DNA of 32,684 nt from Diphasiastrum complanatum. Its lineage: Eukaryota > Streptophyta > Lycopodiopsida > Lycopodiales > Lycopodiaceae. The stretch spans positions 45,327,366 through 45,360,049 of the forward strand of contig CM055097.1 of the NCBI GenBank assembly GCA_029204225.1, read 5' to 3'. The first letter of the stretch is position 1, and each line of letters starts with the position of its first letter. A program made the position numbers and the translations under genes. Positions 17,283-28,744 of the stretch are shown here, one piece after another. The notes below the pieces were generated by a model. It saw only the letters and a list, made by a program, of their open reading frames with translations. It was not told where the DNA came from and did not search any database.

Positions 17283-17897
17283 TTAATAAAGGCCAAAATT
17301 AATTGAGACAATGTTGTTTATCGATGGTTGTTTAAAATTATAGTATGTATGTTCTTGGAAAATTACATAGATAGAGACAAATGCTACATTGGTGGATGGA
17401 TCATAAACTTTGTAAGCTTTATGCTCATCAGGATAGCCAGTTGATAACCGATCCATTAAAGACTTAAAGTTGTTGATGTGAGAAGTGATGGCAGTAGAAT
17501 CAGTCATGCTAAGTGTGAAGATTTTCCTTCTAAGGTGTAATCTAGTGGATACATCTTCGACTCTCGTATAGACTTGATAACAAATCCAATGCTTTCTTAG
17601 AGGTTTTACACGTGGTAACATGGGATATTTGGGAGTCGGAAAGATTGAGTGTGATACATGCTGAGGCTTCTGATCTTTGATCTTCCATGCCTTTGCTTGA
17701 TCACCATCTTCTGGTTTCAGGGGAGACTTAATTGTTGAAGAAGTCAAGGCAGTCCAAGTAGTTGAGGAAGTCGGAGACTTCGGAGACTTGATTAAAGAAG
17801 TCGTGGACTTCGAAGACTTTGATGTCGAGTGACTTGTTTGCTGAAGAAGTCGAGGGTGATCAGGCCTTTGACGTTCTTCATAATGCTTTGCGATCAA
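17283..17897 (-). pseudogene. Copia gag/integrase deletion chimera
   Basis: A minus-strand frame joins two copia parts that are normally far apart. The first is gag of the UBN2 type: QAKAWKIKDQKPQHVSHSIF, YTRVEDVSTRLHLRRKIFTL and SMTDSTAITSHINNFKSLMD. After LSTG it switches directly to the integrase C-terminal block GYPDEHKAYKVYDPSTN and VSIYVIFQE (normally GYS..KAYK.Y.P.T....VS.DV.F.E, as at 29.5 kb). The lost part would be the gag zinc knuckle, protease and integrase core. Before the gag part is a Ser/Thr/Pro/Lys stretch from GAAGTC/GACTTC repeats (about 17740-17850) that is probably not gag. The frame is open across the junction, which may be chance. Confidence 0.75.
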
Positions 17898-19132
17898 ATG
17901 TAGAATTAGAGGGGAATGGATACCCTTTGATTTAGATTAGCCAAAAAGTTGATGAAGTCGACTTTCAAATAGTTTGGCTGATTGGATTCGATTCTATGTA
18001 AAAATTGTAGGTTGTCAAGCTGCTTGCAGAAACTCGTGTATTTTGCGAGGCATTATTCTGCACACAGAATGACAGTAGTTTTGCAAAATAACAAAATAGG
18101 AAACTTTGTGATTCTTGCATGAAGAATCTTGAAAATAGAAATTGTATTCACCAAGGAGACAACTGTGGACTTAATTTTCAACATTAACTATACATGAAAT
18201 TGGCCATGTGTCGGGGTTAGGAAGGGTCAAGGTTAAGGAGTGCTTAAGGATTGTGGAAAAGTGGATCTAGAGAGAGGCATTCATGTGGCAAAGGTTGGGA
18301 GAGACAAGGCAGCCAGCTCCACTATGTTTCAGGCTCGTTGATGCTATGTACTTACTACAAATTCAATAAAGTTTTGAGTTTAAAGTCTATCTATACATGC
18401 TTTACCATGGTTTGTGTTGAGTGCAGTTTCTAACACATACCATTGGAAATATCAAGGCTAGCTAAAATTTCATCAGTGTTAGCATTTATTTCTTTATATA
18501 CTTCTTTATTTACATTGAATTTCTGTTGTTTTTGTGAAGATTTATTATGATGCCTATATCAATGTCAGTTAACACCCCAAGCATTGTGCCATTGCAAAAA
18601 ACTGGTTAAGTACTCAAGAAATTCTCCAAATAAGCATCAAACAATGCTTGTTTTGTTGTAGTGTTAATTTTTTACTGATAAAGGATTGTTTTGATTTGTT
18701 TTGTTAATTGCAAAGAGTGTGTGTGTCTCAAATAATTTATGACAATTCATAATCATTCTTTGAAGTAAAATTAGTCTCATATTAAGTGTCTGACACAAGC
18801 ATTGAAAATGACTAGCAAATAGACATTGTGACGACTGTTGTTATCTTCTCTAGAGGATTGATACTAGTCCTGATACCATCAGACAAACAGAAGTAGTAAA
18901 TAATCTGAAATGTATATTATAGCTACTTCTTGTATAGTAGGTCAAATATGAGTGGAACGAGCTCTAACTCAATGCTAAGAGAGCGATTAACTATTATATC
19001 ATTATGAAGCTCCAAAATTAGGTGTGCTATGCACAATCTATTGGTATGCACTCAATCGACCCTTTTTTCTCACCCTCTTTGCATTACATATCTCTTGTCC
19101 TCTTATTACAAGTATATATAGAAAGTGAAGAT
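17898..19132. other. Non-coding, nothing secure
   Basis: No protein homology seen. The segment at about 18200-18435 has AATAAA (18365) and ends TTCTAACA, so it could be a small LTR piece, but no start edge is clear. Confidence 0.3.
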
Positions 19133-19194
19133 AGTTTAGAACATTCAGTTTAGTTACTAACAAAGTTTAGAACATTCAATTTAGTTACTAACAA
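19133..19194. repeat. 31-bp tandem duplication
   Basis: AGTTTAGAACATTCAGTTTA plus the next 11 bases (19133-19163) is repeated at 19164-19194 with one difference (CAG to CAA). Confidence 0.9.
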
Positions 19195-19763
19195 AGATTA
19201 ATGTAGCTACTTAAACTAGTTTAGAGCATGCTTGAGATGTACTTGGGTAGTGAGTGAAGTTTTTGTTGTGCAACAACGAAACTCTGACACATATGTTCAG
19301 TAACTTGAAAAGCGATGGTCAGAATGACTTAGGCATTGCAAGATTTTTAATTTGAGTGATGCATAAAAAATCAAATTTTGCAAAAAATGACTTGACTTTC
19401 TCTGTGCTAGCTCTTTTGGACTTCTTCAACTCTGGTCAAAAGTCTACTAACTTGAATTCCAATTTTAAGACTTTCTCAAAGTTGAGTTTTTTGGAGTTTT
19501 GATTTGTCAACTTTTTTGAGTTGGCTTTTGTTAGAGTTTTTTAAGTTGCACACAAAAAACTAGTCAAAGTGAGCACCACAAAGGGCTCCATAAGGTCTTT
19601 GTTTACCCATCATCATTATTGAGCCTTGTATACTCTCACATATAAGGATACACTAATCCTACACTTTCATCCTTTGTACCAACCCTTTGGGGATGTATAA
19701 GTGATGCATGGCTAGCTAGTTGGGGTTGAGTAACCAACATGGTCAAATGTAAATATTTTGACA

Positions 19764-19775
19764 TGGTATCAAAGC
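19764..19775 (+). other. Primer-binding-site-like motif after a possible LTR end
   Basis: TGGTATCAAAGC, one mismatch from the initiator-Met primer site, directly follows ...TATTTTGACA. This is how an LTR 3' edge meets its primer site, so the preceding few hundred bases (from about 19560) may be an LTR and 19776-20100 a leader. No coding region of the element follows. Confidence 0.4.
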
Positions 19776-21017
19776 TTGACTCGTAGTGCACCCATGGCAA
19801 GTCACACAAAATTAGGTGTGAATATGTTCTTTGGTGGTTTGTTAACTACTCGCTTAATGGGGCATGCTAGCATAGAATAAGTCAAGAACATGAAACTAGG
19901 CACGTGAGGCATTAGAGAGGGGCACGTAGGGTCTCCATTGTCAAGAATTGACATTGAGGCTTGTAACCACCCACATGATAACAAGAAACCAATCATGCAC
20001 TCTAATCCTTGAATCCAGCCTTGTGTGGTTGCTTGAGTGGTAGGTGGCTAGGCCATTAGCATGACATGCCAACATCTTGCAACCCACATGGCCAACTGAT
20101 TATATTTTGAGAAAAACATATACTAAAAAAGAATCATTGTCAAGGTAAACACAAAAGACCATCAATGTAACATAACAAACCACTCCATCTCAAAGACCAC
20201 AAGAAGCTTTGTCTACACTTGTATGGATGCTTATATTAAGAAACATTCAAATTACTGTGGGAAATAAGAAAAACAAATATTGCAATACGAAAAGATTATA
20301 AGATGTAAACGAAATTGTGCACTTTGATACTCAAACACACCTCAGAGAGACAAGTGACCTTTTAGCAAATGATACTTACATTGGAGACATAAAAACCCAT
20401 CAATGTGACAAGGCATTTGAAGTTGTGGTACACAAATCATTCTTCCAACCAGATTGACCCAAAGTACTTGTATGTTTGCACTCATGACAATTAGCTTGGC
20501 ATTCAAGGTAGCAAGAAATGTAGATCATGATACGTTATGAGACATGATATTGAATGGTTAAAATATTCATGAATGTTTTCCATTTGTTAGGTTACATAGT
20601 GCATGGCACTGCTTGCCTTTACAAGACAATGGGATCCTCAAAGAATCTGAGTGATCATCAACATCTGTTGTTCATTCATGCTGCTCTCAGATCATGACAA
20701 CCCAGTAGAGATGTGTTCATCATAGAGTTTGTAACACATATTCAGAAGAAGTTGCAGAAAATTTTACGCTGTATATCTATTTTTCAGAAGATCTTCACTC
20801 TCCATACGTAGTGAGAGCCTAAGATACCATGGTTACAAGAAATAAAGTTGTGTTCATGTCCGTTGCAAGCTCACCCATTCGTACCGACCTTGTAGAGGAA
20901 CCCCATTGACGAAATCGAAATTGTACCTGGAAAAGTAGACAACGATCCAAATACTTTTCAATTGGACGACCTACGGTTTATGAAAGAAACGATGCTCTAA
21001 ACTCTAATTACTGTCAC
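19776..21017. other. Non-coding, probable retroelement leader and unknown DNA
   Basis: No gene motif recognised on either strand. Part of this may be the untranslated leader of a large non-autonomous LTR element starting at the primer-site motif. Confidence 0.3.
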
Positions 21018-21419
21018 GTGGTTATTTCATTTTGCTACCTTGCGGACAACTGTTTCTGCTGCTGTTGTTCCGATGCGGCAAAGAAATTCTCAATATCTTC
21101 TTGGCAAGGGCTGTTAAACAGCTTTCTGCAGATTGTGGAATTTCGGTTAGCTACATCCTTTGCCGTAGGGTTGGAATGTCTGCAGGACAAAGATCTCGAT
21201 TCATTTGTTAGATGGTTTCTGACTGGCATAGTTGGAAGCGGGATTCTTCTCACGCATACAAATTTCTGCTTCGTGACTATAAAACACATTGCAAAATTTC
21301 AGCGAAATCACTTCCAATCTGGTCGTTATGACGATCTGGATAACCCAAGCTATATAAGAAAGAGTCCTTCGGCTACAAATCTAATATTGAGTATAAAACA
21401 CACCTTCCCGTCTCTGTGA
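21018..21419 (+). other. Open frame of 133 codons, unrecognised
   Basis: An uninterrupted frame with a CFCCCCSDAAKK segment near the N-terminus and two moderately hydrophobic stretches. Base composition is more balanced than in its surroundings. A good TATA box lies inside it (AGCTATATAAGAAAG, near 21350), which could equally mean that the DNA is a promoter or leader rather than coding. No homologue recognised. Confidence 0.2.
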
Positions 21420-21950
21420 GGACGTCAAGATCAGCAGGCAGGTTCTTTCTCAGAGTCTCCGTCTGTTGCAACCGGGTTACAGATCATGAGTACCGATAGA
21501 AGCTTTTAGTAATGTCTCAGATACTTTGCTGTATAATTTGCCAAAATCTGAATATATATTCATCGATTGCGTCTAAATGCTGAAACATGAAAGTCTCCAT
21601 AGAATCAAAGAAATAGTCTGAGACACTGGGATTCGACAAACTACGAAAGGGATGGTTCTAAAGGTTTCGCCTACAAGAAAGGACGAATATCATCGGTTGA
21701 ATGTTTAACTTGTAAATAATAATTTGCCCGTTTTTGCTAGTATCCTACTTTCTCGTATGATCTCTAAACATTATAATATCATAGTTAAGCATTGACGCAA
21801 ACTTTCCATAACTTGTTGATTACCCAAATATTCTATCTCTACTATGTTGTGGGTTATCCTAGAATAAAGCCTCTGAGTCTGAATATTGTTCCTTGGTCAT
21901 TATTACGGTGCTTTTTATTGAACTACTTATGAAATTTCTCAATCGCTAGC

Positions 21951-22265
21951 TTACTGTATTCTCTTGTACACGTTTGTACCCCTCGTCGACCGCATCGACG
22001 GACTTTTCTTTGAATGCAAAAAGTGATGAGAAACAATGGCCGCCGCAAATACTATCAATGATCCAACTGTTTCTGAAGAGACGTTCGTAGGTTTGTCATC
22101 AGAATGACTTGCATTTTCTCCGCACTTGTTTATGGCACATGCAGTAATCTGGTTGAAATTCGAATTGTAAGCGTAGCTGTTTGCTTTGTAGATCTGATTC
22201 TTGGGACATATGGTCATGCTTAGATTAGTCTTCTCCAGCTTCCTTTTCGTAGGTCGTGGGAACAA
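21951..22265 (-). other. Open frame with a hydrophobic C-terminal segment, unrecognised
   Basis: A 104-codon minus-strand frame with Cys residues (TICPKNQ, TACAINKC) and a hydrophobic run (GSLIVFAAAIVSHHFL) after a Ser/Thr stretch, the pattern of a secreted or GPI-anchored protein tail. The adjoining overlapping frame upstream (CEPWHLDEAEKHPCPNF) also looks coding-like, so a frameshifted gene remnant is possible. The SYAYN stretch hints at thaumatin-like proteins, but the Cys spacing does not fit. Left unnamed. Confidence 0.2.
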
Positions 22266-24192
22266 TAATTTGCACGTCTTGCAGACTGCTGTCCCTTAAA
22301 GTGAAGTTTGGGCATGGATGCTTTTCCGCTTCGTCCAAGTGCCAGGGTTCGCACCTTGTCCTCACGCCCTGGAAGAGTTTGACGCAGCAACCGAATTAAC
22401 CCAATCTCTTGACCTTTCTCATGTGCTTGCCCATAAGCTGTCGACTTCAGCGGACGTTAGTGCACATGAGACGACTAAAAAGCTTTAGCGGAAGCTCATA
22501 TATCTTCAATGTAAGATACACATAGCAGTTTTATTTTGAAGAAAATTCACGAAGACATGAATTAGAAGTCGACGTGGAAAAAAAGATGATAATGACGATA
22601 GGCGTCTTCTGTGTCGTCCTCCGCTAGCATTCAAGCCATCGTTAAAATTGTTAGCCTAGGTAGTTGTAAGCTCCTCAGCCCTTCCATAGATTTACACTCA
22701 AGCGGAAATTATGGTTTGTGAAGGTGGAAGACAAAGCAAACTAATTAGTGGATCTTAAAGCTTTTGAAATGAACAGGCTGCAGCCAAGAATTTGAATATC
22801 TAAACTGCATATCGATCATGTGGATCTACAGCAGCCGACCTCCATTGCAAGTGAATTGAAACAATTCCAGGTTCAATCTACGCTTGAAGGGGCTGGAACG
22901 GCTTAATTTGCGCTACACGACTACAGCGTGCAACAAAATCCAGAGGCGATAAGTTGTATAACAGATGCTGCAACGCAGCTCGTAAGTCGAAGCGTGGGAA
23001 AACAAGATGGCTAAAGCACTACTTGAAATTCAGTAGTCGAACCCGCAACTAATTTCCGTTGTGCGAAGAGCTTGAGTCTAATACTTCTCATAATTCAGCA
23101 CTGACACATAACAAAACTCGTCATGTTCCTTCTTTGTGTCAACACTCCATATTCTTTCATCACCAAGAGCAGCAAATAAAAGACCATAAGAAAAGGAGAT
23201 TTCCGATTAATGATGTGACGATCAAAACAAGTACAGGGAGCCTGCAAGTGATCAGATCAGGTGGAACGAAAGAGGTGGGTCTTGCCTCAAAAGCAAAGCA
23301 CAGCCAGCGAAGCGAGAGTTGTAGCTGATCTCGAATCTCGCTACAAAATATCAAAAAGAGAGCAGCGATCTTCGGATCCCGATTCTCGGGAGAAACAGAG
23401 GACGCAAAATATGCAGGACAGAAATTAGCGAAGAAAAATGCGACAGTGAAGGGATGAGTAGACTACAGGGGCCCAGCGTGGGCGGGGCCTCAAGAGTCGG
23501 GGGTCGGGGAACAGGTACGCACGATGTCGTGGTGCCGGGGCCCCCCCTGAAGCTTATAACTGACAATTCACAAGGCTTTACGTTGAAGCTTCCCATGAGA
23601 TGGTGTGGCTAACTCACTAGCCTAGCCTCGAGTGATATCACTTCACACACAACAATGACTCCATCCGTCCAGAAGTTCTATCCCCATGAGCAAGTTCAGA
23701 AGCTTGCTTCGGTGAAGAGTGGCTTTGGCGCGCCCTTCTATCCATCCTCTAAAGGGCCTCAGCTCCGAAATAGTGAACCGAGTCCCAGTCGCTGTTTCTT
23801 GTCCACGGGGATGTGCTCTGAGCATAATCATAATCATGGCTGCCATGAAGTACTACTAGCTACATATCATTCTCGTGATAACTTCAAGATGAGGAACATA
23901 AATGTTTTCATGACTGTGGCTACCATGAGATACACTGAGCGATCAAGAACTCAGCTTTTCTTTGTTTTTTGAAGGCACCTTAAGAAGTGGAATTTTAAGG
24001 TAAATTTAGAGCTAGAATGCCTTCTCATCAGAATTCTCAAGTGGACAGCCGATAAAAATTTGACATAGAGCACATGAATGGAATGTGTACATGGAGACTC
24101 GGGTTGCCAAAAACAAACAACATCCCAAATGTGAAATGGAAATAAAAAGACCATAAAAAAAGGTTAAAAAAAAAGACTTTGCACGTAGCGTT
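22266..24192. other. Unassigned DNA with a GC-rich patch
   Basis: No protein family recognised. 23468-23552 is unusually GC-rich for the window, with GGGGCCCAGCGTGGGCGGGG at its left end and a second GGGGCC followed by a C run near 23536. This could be the promoter of a lost gene or a short foldback. The open frame at 23655-23972 has no recognisable content. Confidence 0.3.
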
Positions 24193-24414
24193 ATGCAAGA
24201 AAAGGCTCGATTGTCATCCGATCCCCTGGGTATTTTCATTCATCGTGATTTGCCCAGATTGCCTTCTATACTGAAAAGAAGAGGTCGCCCCAAGGACCCA
24301 ACTAAGGAAGTGCTTCAGATAGGTCGGGGTAGTTTTGTTGAGTATCAGTGTATTGAGGGATATAGGGTTCATGTCGTGGAGGGAATTGTGAAGAGTTGGG
24401 TTGGTCCTAGATAG
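24193..24414 (+). other. Short open frame with an AT-hook-like motif
   Basis: 73 codons containing KRRGRPKDP, which matches the GRP core of an AT-hook (minor-groove binding), followed by YQCIEGYRVHVVEGIVKSW. It could be the surviving end of a retroelement or chromatin protein; no start or partner is clear. Confidence 0.25.
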
Positions 24415-24430
24415 GTGTAGTTAGTGGTTA

Positions 24431-24870
24431 TTGAGTGGCGGTAGAAGGAGTGGAAGAAGTGGTGGTAACGGTAGTTTGAAGGAGTTGGGCAGCGAAAGAA
24501 TCGGAATCAAAATTAAAATTGAATGAAGTGGAAGAATCGATGGATATGAGTGGGGGTGGCGATTTGGAGGTCGATGATGGTAACATAACGGGAATGGCGT
24601 TAGGTGTGGGGAGTGAGGTGGATGTGAGAACCGCAGTTGTAGTTACCCGAATGGCATCAAGTGAAACTCCTTGATCCACACTGGTTGAAGTTGGAATCTG
24701 CTACTATGTAACCTGGCCTACTATTGTTGGAAGTGTTGCTTGAGAGGCCGCGCTTGTGAGGATTTGCTCTAGTTCAGCGGAGTATTGGGCCACCAATGTG
24801 GTGTCAAAAGTGCCTGAGTCATCTCTCCCAAGGCCATGTTAGATTTCTTATGCTCAGCCTTAAACAAATC
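24431..24870 (-). pseudogene. Decayed Ser/Thr-rich protein, possibly gag N-terminal region
   Basis: From about 24870 downward the minus strand reads LFKAEHKKSNMALGEMTQA, then after a frame slip VAQYSAELEQILTSAASQAT, two adjacent stops, and PTSTSVDQGVSLDAIRVTTT with a Ser/Thr/Pro-rich tail to 24431. The continuity suggests a former protein with a short helix and disordered tail. The family is not recognised. Confidence 0.3.
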
Positions 24871-24956
24871 GTTCAAGTAATGAGCATTCTGAAAACCGAA
24901 GGCCGACTACATGTTTTCGGACTTTCACATTTTTCTCTTTACGATTTTTTGCCTTA

Positions 24957-25200
24957 ACCATTTTTAGGCACCTTAGCCTTTTTCGCACCTTTGCAAAAAA
25001 TACAACACAGTGGCCAAGTGGCCAGAATGCCTTGGAACCATTTTTAGGCACCTTTGCTTTTTTCGCCTTTTTCACCCCTTCGCGAAAAATACAACAAAGT
25101 GGCCAGAATGCCTTAGAAACCATTTTAAGGCACCTTCGGCTTTTTCGCCTTCTTCGCTGCCTTTAGTCCAAGGCACTTTTAAGCTTTTTCGCCTTTTTCG
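24957..25200. repeat. About 80-bp tandem repeat, two full copies and a diverged third
   Basis: The unit runs AACCATTTTTAGGCACCTT, a TTTTTTCGCCTTTTTC block, CGCGAAAAATACAACA and AGTGGCCAGAATGCCTT. Copies start at 24957, 25037 and about 25118; the third diverges after the TTTTTCGCC block. The TTTTTCGCC..TTCG block resembles the U3 repeats of the copia LTR at 6.9-7.2 kb. Confidence 0.75.
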
Positions 25201-25245
25201 TGTTCTTCATTGTCTTAAAACTAATGGCGCCTTATGGATTTATAT

Positions 25246-26192
25246 ACCTTAAGTCTAAGGGCATTTTCAGGATTTGCATACCTTTAGTGTAAGGGCACCT
25301 CCGAGTGTTTCGAGTTTTTCGGGATTTTGCATTTTTGCTACATTGGCAAACCAACGTCGCCAACTTATCATCAACCCTAAAACAGCTGGAGAAACAAATA
25401 TCCTAAGGGCGGTTACCAACTTTGTACAGATACAAAACTGGTGCGCATAATAGCTACAATATTATCTATTGATCTTCTGATTTCAAGCATTGTATGACAG
25501 ATCCACACAGTGCATTGGCGTGAGAGAAAAATACAATTCTCCCACGAATAGTGTCTCGCTTACTAGCGGACTTCTTGGATCTGCTGATCCACTTACAAAA
25601 TTGTCTCACTCACAGGCGGACATGTATTCTGTATATTTTCGCCTTACTATTTTATGCATCAAGCAAAAAGTATATAGTTCGCGAACTTTTTTGTGTCGCG
25701 TCGTGTAACTTCCTTGATCAGACAGATTAAACATCTAAAACTAATCATAGATTACAAGAGTGGTGGATTAGCCACGTCTTGAAGTACTTTTGCCGATGTC
25801 ACGATGTCAGACAAATATTTATACCCCATAGTATTTGGTTGATCTTCTTGGTCCTTTGTGGAGCACGAATGATTTTGTGTTGCGAACAATTTCTTGTCGT
25901 GTGTCGCAAAATTGTTCGTGAACATTTTTATTTCGTATGTCTTTTTGTCAAATTTAGGGTTGAAAGCTAGCAAAGCTTTGGCAATTGAAACGTTTTGTTT
26001 TTTCACTTAAGTCTAAAGGCACCTTCAGGATTTGCATACCTTCAGTCTAAGGGCACCTTCGAGTGTTTCGGGTTTTTGCGTTTTTGCTACATTGGCAAAC
26101 CGACGTTGCCAACTTATCATCAACCCTAAAACAGCTGGAGAAACAAATATCCTAAGGGCGGTTACCAACTTTGTACAGATGCAAAACTGGAG
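25246..26192. repeat. Direct repeat pair (about 190 bp each) flanking 565 bases
   Basis: 25246-25442 and 26008-26192 are nearly the same. Both hold CTTAAGTCTAA.GGCA, CAGGATTTGCATACCTT, GAGTGTTTCG.GTTTTT, TTTTTGCTACATTGGCAAAC, then about 90 bases ending ACAAAACTGG with only a few substitutions. The copies are far closer to each other than the other repeats in the window, so the duplication is fairly recent. The unique middle (25443-26007) has no recognised gene. Confidence 0.85.
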
Positions 26193-26510
26193 TAAATGGC
26201 AGTTAAGACATAAGATATTTTTCTCTCGACACTTGTAAATATATATACTAGCTGAATCAAGCTATGTAAGTGTTAATTGAATTTTTCTTTCAGTCAGGGT
26301 TTTCTTGTAGCCAACGTTATCACGCTCAGCAAGCTGAAGTTATTACTTCAAGCCATTGTACTCACTGTTGATATTAATCAGAGTGCAATTTTTGTCTCAC
26401 TATTGCATCGTTCATTTGTGCATTCTGTATGAATTCTTCTACTTGAGTATTTCTACTGTGAACTGTTGCATTTCTGTTCCTACACGCCGCGCTCACAAAG
26501 CATTGAGCTT
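26193..26510 (+). other. LTR-like TATA and leader downstream of the repeat block
   Basis: AAATATATATACTAGC near 26236-26251 is a good TATA box. It is followed by about 250 bases rich in TTCT/CTTC, as in an R-U5 region. With the upstream tandem and direct repeats it would form a large U3, so 24.95-26.5 kb may be one complex LTR. Neither edge was found. Confidence 0.35.
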
Positions 26511-26679
26511 CTGCTGCAAGTGATAAGAGGAATCATTGATGGCAAATAAGAGATGAAAATTTTGGCTAATTTTTTTGACAAAAGTTTCAGCATAATCTTG
26601 CCTGCAAACCCATGGAATAAACTTGCACAAGGAATAGGGAGCCCTATTTATTTATTTTTTTGGGCTAAATTTTTTTGGA

Positions 26680-27145
26680 ACTCGCCAAATTAACAGAGAA
26701 TCCAATTGTACTATCCGCGAGTTTTGCTAACGTGGCAGAGGGGCTGTGTGAATTTGTTTTCCTTAACCATTTTTTCTCAAAAATTTTCCAGTAAGGTCAT
26801 CTGATTGTGGGCGGGTTTTAGCTGTCGTCTGCGAGTTTTGATCATCATTGCAAGTGGCTGGGCGAGTTTGTGCAAGTTTTTGGCAGCTCTAGCCCATTTT
26901 GAGCCCATTTTGACTTTGATATGACAAAACTTGAAACCAATGAAAACTCATCAAATCTATTTTCAGCATTTCCATACTGTGGACGAGTTCTTGGTTGCCT
27001 ATGCGAGTTCAGTCTGAACTCTCTACATATTGTGCGAGTTTTCCTCTTGATATCTCTTTATTAATTTTTTGAAGTTCTCCAAACAAACTCGCACAGGGGT
27101 CTGAAGTGATCTGATTGGACTAAAAGCAGTACCTACGAGTTTTGT
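26680..27145. repeat. Dispersed (T)GCGAGTTTT motif
   Basis: GCGAGTTT or a one-base variant recurs about ten times in either orientation (for example near 26679, 26717, 26829, 26862, 27003, 27033 and 27085) at irregular spacing. Otherwise non-coding. Confidence 0.45.
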
Positions 27146-28279
27146 CTATGACAAAAGTCATTATTTTTTGATCTACTTTGTCAAAATTGATAAATTTGCA
27201 CTGTAACCAAAATTTTGACCTGATCCCAGTTGTAACAAAACTCACCCTAGTGACAGATGTGTTCTAGAAGTCTGATAGAGGAGTTTTGTGTGAGGTTATT
27301 TGACTCAGTTGATGTGTCTGGCACTTTGATCTATTTTTCTATAGTGAACGGAGAGCTGATCTGGTGATAGATCTTGAGACTGATTCTGTCTTTTCTACTT
27401 ATCACTAAACTTCCAACCAATCATACTGAATCTAGAAAAGAAGTAAATGGAAACAATAAGAAATCAAAACTTACAATATGTAAGGAACGACAAAAGGACT
27501 GGTACATGCATGCAGACAAATAGAAAATGTGATCAATACATCTCAAGATGGAAGCAGTGCTCATGATACTGCCTAAGTCAACTCCCATTTACTACGAAAT
27601 CTAAGGGGATGCCTTCTAGTGTTTTAAGATGGGCATATCTGATCAATAGTATATGGCCCTTGCCTTGTGAATCTCAACTTCCCCTTATGTGCCTTAGCTT
27701 AATTAGGGATGTGATTAGCCTCCTAACTGCCTAGTGTGGTTATGGCTAAACTGCTGACAAATCAAATAGATCTTTCATAGGAAATGGTAACAAACTATGG
27801 TAAACCAAACTGACATATCAGAAACTAGTTTGACTAAGTTCACAGAATGTAATAAATTGGACTGACACAGATTCCACATTCCACGACTCCATTGCTACAA
27901 CACAACTAATAATATGGCTGCTTTCACAAAAATCAAACACTTGCATTACAACAATACTTGTGCAAAAGAGTACGACAATCCTCAATTTACTTCCACTACA
28001 ATGACCAACCATCTATTACACAAACTCGTAAAGCTGAACAATAATCAGAGCCCACATCAACATCACTCACAAGGTCTTAAGCCAGGAACCTCTTCTTGCG
28101 GCCTACAACCTGACATGATTTAACTCTCAAATATTGATTAGCGTGCTCGGCTCTCACCCTTGATCACACTACTGCTCACCCATGTCCAAAAATCAAGAGT
28201 CTCTCCAGTACCTTCTCCCCCTCCCATTTATATCATTTTCCATCTGTAGTGATAGCCTTCGCCCAACTCCGCAAGGGAC
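27146..28279. other. Non-coding, nothing recognised
   Basis: No protein or RNA feature seen on either strand. Confidence 0.35.
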
Positions 28280-28740
28280 TGCCACTGCCTACAGACCACA
28301 ACTGTTGCCTTTGGGTCCGTTGGCCACCAAATACAAACCACAACTATTGCCTTTTGATCCATTCTCTCCACCACTTCCTCATATAGACTGTAATCACTGC
28401 CTTTTGGTTTGCTACCGCTTCCGTATCCACCGTAGTAAGTCCTCACTTCTAGACCGCAATTGTTTCCTTTGCGATTGCCTTCGGTTCATCTTCCACATCC
28501 AGACTGCAACTTTGACCGCATTCGCTACTTGGGCGGTGTTGCCTACAGTCCATACAACTTCGTCTCAGACCGCAATAGACCGCAACCGTTGACTTGGCGG
28601 TTGCCTACAGTCCATCCAACTTCATATCAGACCGTAATAGGCCACAACCATTGACTTTGTGGTTACCTACGGTCTTCTCTCTCATAAAACCACATATAGA
28701 CTGCAACTAGCTACTTGGCAGTTGCCTTCGGTCCTCTTTC
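28280..28740. repeat. About 60-bp tandem array with a hairpin in each unit
   Basis: Roughly eight degenerate units, spaced 50-67 bases (cores near 28302, 28350, 28400, 28467, 28525, 28591, 28653, 28711). The clearest unit reads GACCGCAACCGTTGACTTGG, then CGGTTGCCTACAGTCC. GCAACCG and CGGTTGC form a stem with a 9-base loop, and the other units keep parts of the stem with paired changes such as CCACAACCA/TGGTTACC. The array runs up to the point where the copia pol homology begins. Confidence 0.75.
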
Positions 28741-28744
28741 ACAT

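Noticed and set aside
16742-17306. Open frames of repeating Glu-Arg and Leu-Ser on opposite strands
   Set aside because: They are translations of the (AG)45 microsatellite and its flanks, with no coding signature outside the repeat.
20030-20060. Pol III box A-like sequence (SINE or tRNA)
   Set aside because: TGGTTGCTTGAGTGG resembles a box A, but there is no GGTTCGAATCC box B at the right distance and no cloverleaf.
21951-22265. Thaumatin-like protein C-terminus
   Set aside because: A SYAYN stretch follows a CP pair, but the spacing between them and the remaining Cys pattern do not fit the family.
24860-25252. Open frames on both strands across the 25-kb repeats
   Set aside because: Repeated KAFWPL / AKWPECL peptides mirror the 80-bp DNA tandem unit; there is no protein family match.
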